DNA of 35,893 nt from a virus, in IMG/VR virus record IMGVR_UViG_3300037487_000459, positions 1 to 35,893 of that record, one strand, 5' to 3'. The position numbers and the translations under genes are program-made. The notes under the pieces were generated by a model. That model worked only from the letters and a program-made list of their open reading frames with translations, ran no database searches and was not told the origin of the DNA. The first letter of the stretch is position 1; every line of letters starts with the position of its first letter. This document shows positions 6,686 through 12,680 of the stretch, in pieces.

Positions 6686-6714
6686 AAAAAGAAGCCACAT
6701 CCTAAGACATGGCT
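6686..6714 (-). terminator. Intrinsic terminator after the recombination genes
   Basis: On the minus strand AGCCATGTC, loop TTAG, GATGTGGCT forms a nine-pair stem counting two G-U pairs, followed by TCTTTTT. It lies just after the stop of the DUF3127 gene (6722) and would end the ERF/Gp157/DUF3127 transcript before it enters the iteron region. Confidence 0.75.
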
Positions 6715-6721
6715 CTTTAAT

Positions 6722-6997
6722 TTACTTCTTCGTTACCTTCGTTGCCATGAGTGAGTTGAACACTCTGCCATCTGGCATCTGCCGACCTCTGAGTTGAAAC
6801 TCTACATCAACAACATCGCCTTCCGAAAGGAAGTCAAGTTGATCCGTATTAGACTGCGTAAGTTCAAACTTTAAGAATTGGGGATAAGAATCTCCCATCT
6901 TCACGACAAATTCTTTCTTCTTGAACTTGTCGCTGATTTGCATCGTCTCAGCGATTGAAACGATTGTTGCATTGCTGCCTGTGGTTGTGTGTGTCAT
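6722..6997 (-). CDS. DUF3127 family, probable ssDNA-binding OB protein
   Basis: A 91-aa protein of the DUF3127 type, common in Bacteroidota and their phages. Recognisable features are KKEFVVKMGDSYPQFLKFEL near residues 27-46 and the GDVVDVEFQLRGRQ segment followed by a short C-terminal strand, matching the family's compact OB-like pattern. The family has no proven function that I can cite. Its place after an ERF annealase and a Gp157-like protein suggests single-strand DNA binding during recombination or replication. It is last in this operon: its start overlaps the Gp157-like stop as ATGA, and a terminator follows its own stop. Confidence 0.8.
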   Translation of the reverse strand: MTHTTTGSNATIVSIAETMQISDKFKKKEFVVKMGDSYPQFLKFELTQSNTDQLDFLSEGDVVDVEFQLRGRQMPDGRVFNSLMATKVTKK

Positions 6998-7476
6998 TTG
7001 ATTTGGATTGATTGATTAGTTGTTAATGTTGCTCCTGGTACATTGATACCCATCTCGATTGCTTTCTTGATGTCAGTCTTTGAGATTGTAGGTATCCATG
7101 ACTTGTATTGAGATGGTATCTCGTTCTCGTCAAATATCATTACTGATTTGCTCTTACGGAACGATATGGAGTGAGTTGTGTCTTTTATCTTGTCTATGTT
7201 CAACTGCTCCATTGCATCGCTTAGATTCAATCTAAGGCGGTTTGCGAGGTTCTCCCTCAGCTTGCGGATGTCAGCAAGTTCTTTCTCTCTTACTCGGATG
7301 GTTTCTGCCTCCGCTTCCAGAGTGCGAATGAACTTAGCATAGTTGATTCCTTTCTCCTGAATAGACATCTCGGACATCTGCAATGCTTGCTCCATGTCTG
7401 GTGTCAGCTCGCCACCTGCCTCAATGATGTTATTGAGGAGGGTTAAGTGTGTATGTGTGATTTCGTATAGGTTCAT
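6994..7476 (-). CDS. Gp157-like recombination-associated protein
   Basis: A 160-aa protein resembling the siphovirus Gp157 family. The N-terminal two thirds are helical and probably coiled-coil (about residues 20-105, rich in E, R and L). A short beta-rich tail follows: THSISFRKSKSVMIFDENEIPSQY, then SKTDIKKAIEMGINVPGATL and a last strand. This order of a long coiled coil, a phenotypic S-x-S-V-x-I strand and a K-x-x-I-K-x-x-I-K-x-G motif is typical of the family. Family members sit beside ERF or SSB-type genes, as here. The exact role is unknown. Confidence 0.8.
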   Translation of the reverse strand: MNLYEITHTHLTLLNNIIEAGGELTPDMEQALQMSEMSIQEKGINYAKFIRTLEAEAETIRVREKELADIRKLRENLANRLRLNLSDAMEQLNIDKIKDTTHSISFRKSKSVMIFDENEIPSQYKSWIPTISKTDIKKAIEMGINVPGATLTTNQSIQIK

Positions 7477-7477
7477 G

Positions 7478-8017
7478 TTACTTAGTTTTAATTGCGGTTA
7501 GTTCTGCTCTTGTTGCATCGTTAAGTTTGTACTTCTTCTCTACATCTGCGATTGTGAACTTGCCAGAGCTGATTGCTTCCTTCGCAGCGGTCATATTAGC
7601 TCCTGCATTCAGCCACTCTCTTGTGTCGGTTACTGCCTTGTTGCCATCGTCATCGTCAGCTCCAATGTTGCAGAGTGATTGAAGTCCGTATCGTCTTGCG
7701 TAAGTCAGTCCGCTGCCATAAGATTGAGCATCGTTTGGTTTGTTGCAGATTATCTCATTCATTGAAGTAAGCATCTCGCCAGATTCGTGTAGCAGGATTG
7801 TGTGTACATAGTTCTTGCCATCCTGTTGAACGATTGGTTGAATGACTGATATTCCATTCTTGTTGAGTGCAGGCATACATGCCTCTCGTATTGAGTTGAG
7901 GTCTGCATACTTAGACTTGAAGAATGGATTTGTTGAATCTTTGCTTGCAACAGTCATCTCTGACTGCGCCTTGACGAATGCCTTAGCGATTGTCGTGATT
8001 GGGTTTTCTTGGTTCAT
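7478..8017 (-). CDS. erf: ERF family single-strand annealing protein
   Basis: A 179-aa recombinase of the ERF superfamily, which anneals complementary single strands and can circularise or recombine phage DNA. Diagnostic segments are NPFFKSKYADLNSIREAC (about 27-44), the following P-x-L-x-x-x-G-I-x-V-x-Q, and QSYGSGLTYARRYGLQSL (about 98-115) followed by GADDDDGN. The C-terminal 50 residues are a variable tail. It is followed after one base by the Gp157-like gene. Such an annealase could help recombination between related phages, including between the shared flanks of the variable locus at the window ends. Confidence 0.93.
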   Translation of the reverse strand: MNQENPITTIAKAFVKAQSEMTVASKDSTNPFFKSKYADLNSIREACMPALNKNGISVIQPIVQQDGKNYVHTILLHESGEMLTSMNEIICNKPNDAQSYGSGLTYARRYGLQSLCNIGADDDDGNKAVTDTREWLNAGANMTAAKEAISSGKFTIADVEKKYKLNDATRAELTAIKTK

Positions 8018-8018
8018 A

Positions 8019-8273
8019 TTAGTTGTTGTTGATTAGGTTTTGTATTTTCTGCTCGATGCTTAACACATCAATATCCTGTATGCCTTTGAGTTCCTTTTCA
8101 AGTTGGAACTTCTTTTGTATCCAATAGTTTTGCGGTGTGTCATTCACTTGCCATGTGTTGATGAATGATTGATACTTGATAACTCGTTTGCGAGCTGCAG
8201 CCACATTCTTGTTGAACTGTATGGCTTGTTCAAACTCAGCAATAAGTGATTCTATTATTTTAGATTGTGTCAT
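8019..8273 (-). CDS. Unknown 84-aa helical protein
   Basis: Not recognised. The protein is mostly helical by composition, with long runs rich in K, E, Q and N and no membrane segment, and its end (SIEQKIQNLINNN) could form a short coiled coil. It starts inside the end of the 85-aa gene upstream (14-base overlap) and stops one base before the ERF start, so it belongs to the recombination operon. An accessory role for the annealase is a guess from position only. Confidence 0.65.
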   Translation of the reverse strand: MTQSKIIESLIAEFEQAIQFNKNVAAARKRVIKYQSFINTWQVNDTPQNYWIQKKFQLEKELKGIQDIDVLSIEQKIQNLINNN

Positions 8274-8517
8274 AAGTCTTTATTTTATTAAGGGTTTCTA
8301 TAAATGCTTGTTTGAATGTTTGTTCATCCGATGGCTCGCTAAATGAGGCGAATGCTGAGCCTGATGCGTACTCGCCTATTTGAATAGTTTCATTGTCAGT
8401 AACGCAGATTGCTTCTTTATCTGATATTATTTTCCAATGGTGTACTCGCGACTTGCGGTAACAAGGGAATTCGACTTCGAACTCTACCTCTGTTGTGATT
8501 TTCTTTTTGTATATCAT
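8260..8517 (-). CDS. Unknown 85-aa protein
   Basis: Not recognised. The N-terminal half is strand-like (KKKITTEVEFEVEFPCYRKS, then HHWKIISDKEAICVTD), and the C-terminal 25 residues are helical. No signal peptide is seen. It has the same 20-base leader and start context as the next gene upstream, suggesting duplicated expression signals. The 14-base overlap with the 84-aa gene suggests coupled translation. Confidence 0.65.
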   Translation of the reverse strand: MIYKKKITTEVEFEVEFPCYRKSRVHHWKIISDKEAICVTDNETIQIGEYASGSAFASFSEPSDEQTFKQAFIETLNKIKTYDTI

Positions 8518-8534
8518 TTGATTTGGTTTTGGTG
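8515..8534 (-). promoter_or_regulatory. Duplicated 20-base start leader, copy 1
   Basis: The minus strand reads CACCAAAACCAAATCAAATG, ending in the start codon of the 85-aa gene. The identical 20 bases precede the gene at 8555-8761. There is no Shine-Dalgarno motif; A-rich leaders of this sort are normal for translation in Bacteroidota. The first bases of the DUF3127 leader (6995-7007) share the CCAAATCAAATG part. Confidence 0.6.
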
Positions 8535-8554
8535 TTAGTTAATATAAATGTGAA

Positions 8555-8761
8555 CTATTGATTTGTATAACATTTGTTAGAGTTTATTATTCTTGATATT
8601 AAACTATTTATTGCTGATTTATATCCACGTTCTTGAGAATAAATTAAATCAAAAGTCGGAGCATCAGTAAAGTGCATACTTATTTCTTTTCCGTAATAAG
8701 TAGTAGTTACTTTCCATTGTCCGTAACCTGTTCTTGTAAAATTAATTGTTTTATTTTTCAT
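8555..8761 (-). CDS. Unknown 68-aa protein
   Basis: Not recognised. The first 35 residues alternate polar and aromatic residues (TRTGYGQWKVTTTYYGKEI), suggesting beta strands, and the rest is probably helical (YKSAINSLISRIINS). It starts with the same leader as its neighbour at 8260-8517. A family of small host-takeover or regulatory proteins would fit such a position, but nothing in the sequence identifies it. Confidence 0.6.
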   Translation of the reverse strand: MKNKTINFTRTGYGQWKVTTTYYGKEISMHFTDAPTFDLIYSQERGYKSAINSLISRIINSNKCYTNQ

Positions 8762-8778
8762 TTGATTTGGTTTTGGTG
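8759..8778 (-). promoter_or_regulatory. Duplicated 20-base start leader, copy 2
   Basis: Identical to 8515-8534, immediately before the start of the 68-aa gene. The bases beyond the 20 differ, so only the translation start region is conserved. Confidence 0.6.
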
Positions 8779-8871
8779 AGAGCTTAGTTGCTTTCGGGAG
8801 CTAAATTATATTATTACTTTTGATTTGTAAAATAAAAATTACAATTATTTGCTAACTTGCTGATAATCAAA

Positions 8872-9051
8872 TCAATTATTTTCATTAAAGGACTTCAAAA
8901 GTATTAATAATTCGTCTTTTTTCTCAGGATATTTCCTACGCTCATTGATTAAGAATGAGAACTCTGTTGGCTTCATGCCTATTAATTTTGCGAGGTATTT
9001 CTTTTTCCTTCCGCAATTAATTATCATATTCTTGATGTCGTTTTTCTTCAT
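8872..9051 (-). CDS. Small HTH DNA-binding protein
   Basis: Start taken at the ATG at 9051 (MKKNDIKNMIINCGRKKKYL), giving 59 aa. The segment KKKYLAKLIGMKPTEFSFLINERRKYP (about 16-42) fits a Cro/XRE-type helix-turn-helix, with the recognition helix at TEFSFLINERR. It stands between the lysis genes and the recombination genes, so it could repress or time the early operon. A CAAAATTA on the plus strand at 9095-9102 reads as TAATTTTG on the minus strand, a match to the -7 box 44 bases upstream. Being a lone Cro-sized protein, it does not by itself show lysogeny. Confidence 0.75.
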   Translation of the reverse strand: MKKNDIKNMIINCGRKKKYLAKLIGMKPTEFSFLINERRKYPEKKDELLILLKSFNENN

Positions 9052-9094
9052 TGTATATATTTTTTTACAAAGAAAATAAAAAAAAACCAATAAA

Positions 9095-9102
9095 CAAAAT
9101 TA
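9095..9102 (-). promoter_or_regulatory. Possible -7 box for the small HTH gene
   Basis: The minus strand reads TAATTTTG, which fits TAnnTTTG. It lies at the end of the holin gene and 44 bases before the HTH start, in an A-rich stretch. I see no clear -33 element. Confidence 0.35.
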
Positions 9103-9588
9103 ATCTTTCTTTGACAGCTCAGATATAGTCTTGTTTTTATCTTCGCTACCTCTGCTTGATCCAAAGAAAAAAGATACAACAGATACAAGTGCTGTTCCGT
9201 TGATTGTGCCTACAACTACATTGATTATCGTTTCATTCTTTGTAGGTATTTGCTGAAAACATAATATAAAATCAAACGAGAATGCCATGACTACAATACC
9301 AAGCGCAAAGAAGTAAATGAATCTCTTGCTGAATGTATCAGTCTGCGTAAGTGCCGCCATCTGCATCGCTCTGGCATCGGCAACATCTTTGAGATACAGC
9401 TCAACTGACTTGTTAGCGTGTTCCGCCATCAACTCAATATGCTTGTTCACTTCCATCTGTACTTTGAGATTGAACTCTTGCCTTTCGGATGGTGTTGTAA
9501 TGAACTTGTCGGCTACGTTGCCAATAGCATCAATGATGCCTCCGTTTCCCTTGTTGAATATATTTGCTAAGAAACTTCCTATCGGCAT
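9100..9588 (-). CDS. 3TM-type phage holin
   Basis: A 162-aa membrane protein that would open the inner membrane for lysis. The first 80 residues are amphipathic and include GNVADKFITTPSERQEFNLK, the characteristic start of the 3TM holin family, followed by a helix with ARAMQ. Two clear hydrophobic segments follow (about 91-112, FIYFFALGIVVMAFSF, and about 123-143, VVVGTINGTALVSVVSFFFG), then a charged tail. It lies one base after the GH25 lysin stop, the classic lysis pair. Confidence 0.85.
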   Translation of the reverse strand: MPIGSFLANIFNKGNGGIIDAIGNVADKFITTPSERQEFNLKVQMEVNKHIELMAEHANKSVELYLKDVADARAMQMAALTQTDTFSKRFIYFFALGIVVMAFSFDFILCFQQIPTKNETIINVVVGTINGTALVSVVSFFFGSSRGSEDKNKTISELSKKD

Positions 9589-9589
9589 A

Positions 9590-10180
9590 TTACATTCTAT
9601 TTAAGTCTACGTTCCCTCTAATACCATCAATGCTCCCTTTACTTGAATACTGCCAACAGAATGCCGCTTGCCATCCCTTTGCTATGCGTGGAGTTGTTGC
9701 ATCTGTATATTGAGCGTGCCACAATGGAACGCTTCCGAATGAGTGATTGACAGGTAGGTTTGCGTTCAGGAAGTAGTAACCAGAATAGATGCAATACGTT
9801 CTACCTGCCGCTGTGAGTATGTCAATGAATGTCGTTAGAAACAATGCGAACTCCGTTGGATTCAAGTCTATTTCCTCCTTCTCAATGTCAATCGCCAATG
9901 GCAAGTCATTCATTGGCAAGTTGTGAATGGCTTTAAGGAAGTGCAATGCTTGTTCCGTTGCAGACTTAACGACATCCTTAGTGTTTAGGTTTACGAAGTG
10001 ATAGTATCCTATCTTCAATCCTACACGCTTCGCCTCCGTTGCGTTCCTTGTAAGTTTTGAATCTACAAGTTTAGTTCCTTGCGTTGCCTTGATGAATATG
10101 AACTCAGGATGTTTCTTGTCAAGTATTACCTTGTCAAAGTTTATAATTCCTTGCCATACGCTTACATCTATGCCAAACAT
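9590..10180 (-). CDS. GH25 muramidase endolysin
   Basis: A 196-aa glycosyl hydrolase family 25 lysozyme that cuts the beta-1,4 bond between MurNAc and GlcNAc. Seen: DVSVWQG at residues 5-11, FIKATQG (29-35), GYYHF (58-62), the catalytic pair in AIDIE (D98, E100), and DLN near the C-terminus. There is no signal peptide and no wall-binding module, so it fills only the catalytic domain and depends on the holin for release. Its ATG shares a base with the stop of the 59-aa membrane ORF upstream (TAATG). Confidence 0.95.
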   Translation of the reverse strand: MFGIDVSVWQGIINFDKVILDKKHPEFIFIKATQGTKLVDSKLTRNATEAKRVGLKIGYYHFVNLNTKDVVKSATEQALHFLKAIHNLPMNDLPLAIDIEKEEIDLNPTEFALFLTTFIDILTAAGRTYCIYSGYYFLNANLPVNHSFGSVPLWHAQYTDATTPRIAKGWQAAFCWQYSSKGSIDGIRGNVDLNRM

Positions 10181-10359
10181 TATTTCTTTTTTTTAGTTTT
10201 ATCTTGTTTCAAATCACTTCTCCACTTGTAGATGGTGTATGCAATCGCCAACAATAGCGATGTAATCTTCAACCAATCTTCAAAGTCTGTGATGCTGATT
10301 GCGAGTGCGGTTATATGTGCGAGTAACACCGAACCAATGCTGTGTATAGAGTCTTTCAT
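10180..10359 (-). CDS. Small membrane protein in the lysis module
   Basis: A 59-codon frame (MKDSIHSIGSVLLAHITALA...) that fills the gap between the 72-aa gene and the endolysin. Its ATG overlaps the previous stop as ATGA and its stop overlaps the lysin start as TAATG. It shows two hydrophobic stretches (about 8-24 and 33-45) with DFEDW between them and a very basic tail (KQDKTKKKK). This fits a two-segment holin, antiholin or pinholin-like protein. The 3TM holin on the other side of the lysin would be its partner or antagonist. Confidence 0.65.
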   Translation of the reverse strand: MKDSIHSIGSVLLAHITALAISITDFEDWLKITSLLLAIAYTIYKWRSDLKQDKTKKKK

Positions 10360-10574
10360 AATGAGTTTAAATATGTTTGTATTGTGGTTTCAATTATAAT
10401 TATAGCTTGTTTGATGCTATCGGTGTCAATTATTATTGGCAAAGATAGTTCTTTAGTGCATCCCTGCGAATCTCCAACAGGAGCAAATGTGATATAAACA
10501 TTCTGCATCTGTATTCCATCGTTGAAGTATAGACCTCCGTTCAATGTGTATGGCTGTGTAAGTTCGTATTTCAT
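10356..10574 (-). CDS. Unknown 72-aa protein
   Basis: Not recognised. It begins with a beta-rich segment (YELTQPYTLNGGLYFNDGIQMQ) and ends with an isoleucine-rich amphipathic helix (KQAIIIIETTIQTYL). It starts one base after the fibre gene stop and overlaps the small membrane ORF by ATGA. The position suggests a small virion or fibre-associated protein, but no motif shows this. Confidence 0.6.
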   Translation of the reverse strand: MKYELTQPYTLNGGLYFNDGIQMQNVYITFAPVGDSQGCTKELSLPIIIDTDSIKQAIIIIETTIQTYLNSL

Positions 10575-10575
10575 T

Positions 10576-12015
10576 TTATGCGTTTCTATATTGTAAGATT
10601 GCGTTCATGTTCGTATAACTATTAACTGCTGTTGTTGCTGAAGTGATAACTCCTATCGCATACATCCCTGCCGCAGGTATGGCAAAGTCAGTTCCCTGTT
10701 TGTTTGTGAGTGTGTTCAATGCAGGTGTAACGAACTGAGCTGGCTGACTTCCACTTATCACAGTTCCAATAGTCCATGTGATTGTTGATGCTCCGCCTCC
10801 ATTCCTTGTAATCGGATAAAGTCCAAATGTAAATGAACAACCAGGAGCAGCGTTGTTGGTAGATATTGTTGCTGATATTCTTAGCTTAGTTGTAACTCCA
10901 TTCACTGTTGGGTAGTCCGTAGGATTCAAGTACATGATTGCTCCGAGCTGAGATACTGTTTGATTCCAACCATTTGCGCTTGTATCACTTCTAAAGTAAG
11001 TACCTGCTACAAATGCCGCTGTGAGATGTCCTTGCGTTTGCTGAATAAAGTAATACTGTGCGTTCTTAGATACGAATGCAGCATCGACATACGCTTCCGT
11101 TGTCTTAGCGTTGAACGTAGTCCAATCAGTTGATGTCAAGTAACCATTGATGCTTGTTGTTGCCGCAGGAATACTGATGGCAGGTGTTGTACCTCCACTC
11201 GACACTATCGGTGTCGTTCCTGTTACGCTTGTTATTGTTCCACTTCCTTTGTTATTGAACGTAGTCCAATCTGTTGAACTCAATGCGCCTCGATTACTTG
11301 CTGATGCTGTTGGTACGTTTAGCGTGATTACAGGCGTTGTAGTGCCACTTGCTACTGTACTTGTTAAGTCAGTACCACTTGTTCCCAATGTAAGCGCAGA
11401 AACGCTTGTTACTGTTCCGCTCCCTGTTGAGATAGTCCAAGTTCTGTTCTGGCTAAGGTCGTATTCAACTCCGTTGATTGTTAGCGTTCTTGTTGATGGT
11501 ACATAGGTAGTGTTTACTGTTGTGCCACTACCAGGATTCTGCTCTGTATTCGGAATCGGTTGATAGGCGAATGGTATCGCACATCTATCTCTATCGTAAT
11601 TCTGTTTGATAACCAAGTTGAAACTGAATCCTGCAAGCTCGTCATCGTGGAATTTATCGAAGATAGGTGTCAGTTGGTTGCCGATGTCTACAACGAACTC
11701 ATATCCGCTCTTATTGAGCTGAGCAATGACATCAAGAACTATCTGTTGCGTGTCGCTAAACACATCTTCAAGATTGCCCTTTCCTTTCTGCAAGCGGTCA
11801 ATAATCCATACAGTATAACTTTGCTGTGTGTATAGTGATTGTTCATCTTCATTGCCTCCAATGGAGCAATCGCCAATGTCCACCCACATCGCAGGGTAGT
11901 TAGTAGTTCCAGAGGTTGCATAGTCTTGAATCTCGCCAAACCCAAATGAATTGATTTGCCGATGGGCAGATGCAATGTCAAGGAATTGGCTTAATATCTG
12001 GTTTACTGTCTGCAT
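10576..12015 (-). CDS. Tail protein fused to a fibre-like region
   Basis: A 479-aa protein with two unlike parts. Residues 1 to about 150 look like a small tail-completion or tail-terminator domain (conserved-looking strands around YPAMWVDIGD and TVWIIDRLQKGKGNL). From about 165 on it changes to low-complexity T/S/G-rich fibre sequence with the repeated phrase STDWTTFN (two copies near 250 and 295) and a SVxGTTPIVSSGGTTP segment. The last 150 residues probably form a beta-rich tip. The latter part is a candidate for host binding. The fusion could be natural, since the frame is continuous with no stop or codon shift visible. Confidence 0.7.
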   Translation of the reverse strand: MQTVNQILSQFLDIASAHRQINSFGFGEIQDYATSGTTNYPAMWVDIGDCSIGGNEDEQSLYTQQSYTVWIIDRLQKGKGNLEDVFSDTQQIVLDVIAQLNKSGYEFVVDIGNQLTPIFDKFHDDELAGFSFNLVIKQNYDRDRCAIPFAYQPIPNTEQNPGSGTTVNTTYVPSTRTLTINGVEYDLSQNRTWTISTGSGTVTSVSALTLGTSGTDLTSTVASGTTTPVITLNVPTASASNRGALSSTDWTTFNNKGSGTITSVTGTTPIVSSGGTTPAISIPAATTSINGYLTSTDWTTFNAKTTEAYVDAAFVSKNAQYYFIQQTQGHLTAAFVAGTYFRSDTSANGWNQTVSQLGAIMYLNPTDYPTVNGVTTKLRISATISTNNAAPGCSFTFGLYPITRNGGGASTITWTIGTVISGSQPAQFVTPALNTLTNKQGTDFAIPAAGMYAIGVITSATTAVNSYTNMNAILQYRNA

Positions 12016-12109
12016 GCTTTTCTTTCTTTAAAAACTTCTCAAGTAGTACATACTTCTTGAGCGGTCTTCCGTTACTTTTCTTAATAATAGTTTTCGTTTT
12101 GTATGCCAT
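11978..12109 (-). CDS. Possible 43-aa basic ORF
   Basis: ATG at 12109 opens a frame MAYKTKTIIKKSNGRPLKKY... of 43 residues with many lysines. It overlaps the end of the connector gene by 29 bases and the start of the fibre gene by 38 bases, and covers the 65 bases between them that otherwise code for nothing. Either a small nucleic-acid-binding protein or a chance frame; no family recognised. Confidence 0.4.
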   Translation of the reverse strand: MAYKTKTIIKKSNGRPLKKYVLLEKFLKKEKHADSKPDIKPIP

Positions 12110-12680
12110 AGTAGCCAGGATATTTAAGTCTTTCTATAAATGGAACGTATCTGTTGCGTCTTGTAAAGTGTATGCCTGCATCGTAACCGACACGCATTGG
12201 GAATATTGTATCAATAGCATCGCCTGCATTAATGTATAACGGATAGTCTGTTATATTCTGCAACAAGAATAGTTCAACTCGCTTAGCATAGAACTTCGCC
12301 TCCGCCATGTATAAGTTGATTTGCCGAGTGATGTCTATCTGGTCCGCACTTACTGAGTTATCGCTGTTCTTTCTTACGATGCCCTTGTTAGTAATTTTCA
12401 AGTCATCGTATTCAAGCAAGTAACATATTGAGAACGCTCTAATGAATGGAGCTAAGTGTGCATTGAGTAAGGTAGTGTTCAACTGAGTCAATGTTCCTGC
12501 TGAAATCTGCCCATCAATCTCATTGAGTAGTCCTGTACCTATCAAGTACATTAACTCTATGTCTTGAACTCGCTTGATTGATGTTCCTATGTACTTGTCA
12601 TCAACATTCGGATCAACTACGGATGTACGCTTGACATACTCCGAAGATATGAATAGTGTTGTTGTTAGTGTTACGCTCAT
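12081..12680 (-). CDS. Probable head-tail connector protein
   Basis: A 199-aa protein following the portal gene (one shared base), which is where head-completion adaptors usually lie. The composition is mostly helical: a YIGTSIKRVQDIELMYLIGTGLLNEI stretch near 28-55 and a long helix around residues 115-140, then an aromatic, basic C-terminal tail (HFTRRNRYVPFIERLKYPGYYG). It resembles the small adaptor proteins of Bacteroidota phages (possibly DUF6712-like), but I base the call mainly on position. Confidence 0.65.
   Translation of the reverse strand: MSVTLTTTLFISSEYVKRTSVVDPNVDDKYIGTSIKRVQDIELMYLIGTGLLNEIDGQISAGTLTQLNTTLLNAHLAPFIRAFSICYLLEYDDLKITNKGIVRKNSDNSVSADQIDITRQINLYMAEAKFYAKRVELFLLQNITDYPLYINAGDAIDTIFPMRVGYDAGIHFTRRNRYVPFIERLKYPGYYGIQNENYY

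Larger units (their letters stand above)
6291..6721. other. Candidate replication origin, gene-free and AT-rich
   Basis: About 430 bases without any convincing ORF. From left to right it holds an inverted repeat near the primase start, an AT-rich stretch, four tandem 11-bp iterons (6446-6489), a palindrome ATGTAAAGTTTACAT (6522-6536), and three further pairs of GTTTAC in the opposite orientation (6529-6543, 6609-6620, 6658-6673). At the right edge is a terminator. Iterons, AT-rich DNA and an adjacent initiator-like gene together point to a replication origin. A multi-operator promoter region for the primase gene is the main alternative. Confidence 0.6.

Noticed and set aside
11147-11506. 119-aa plus-strand ORF within the fibre gene
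   Set aside because: A shadow of low-complexity Thr/Ser/Val codons on the other strand; no leader or neighbours on the plus strand.
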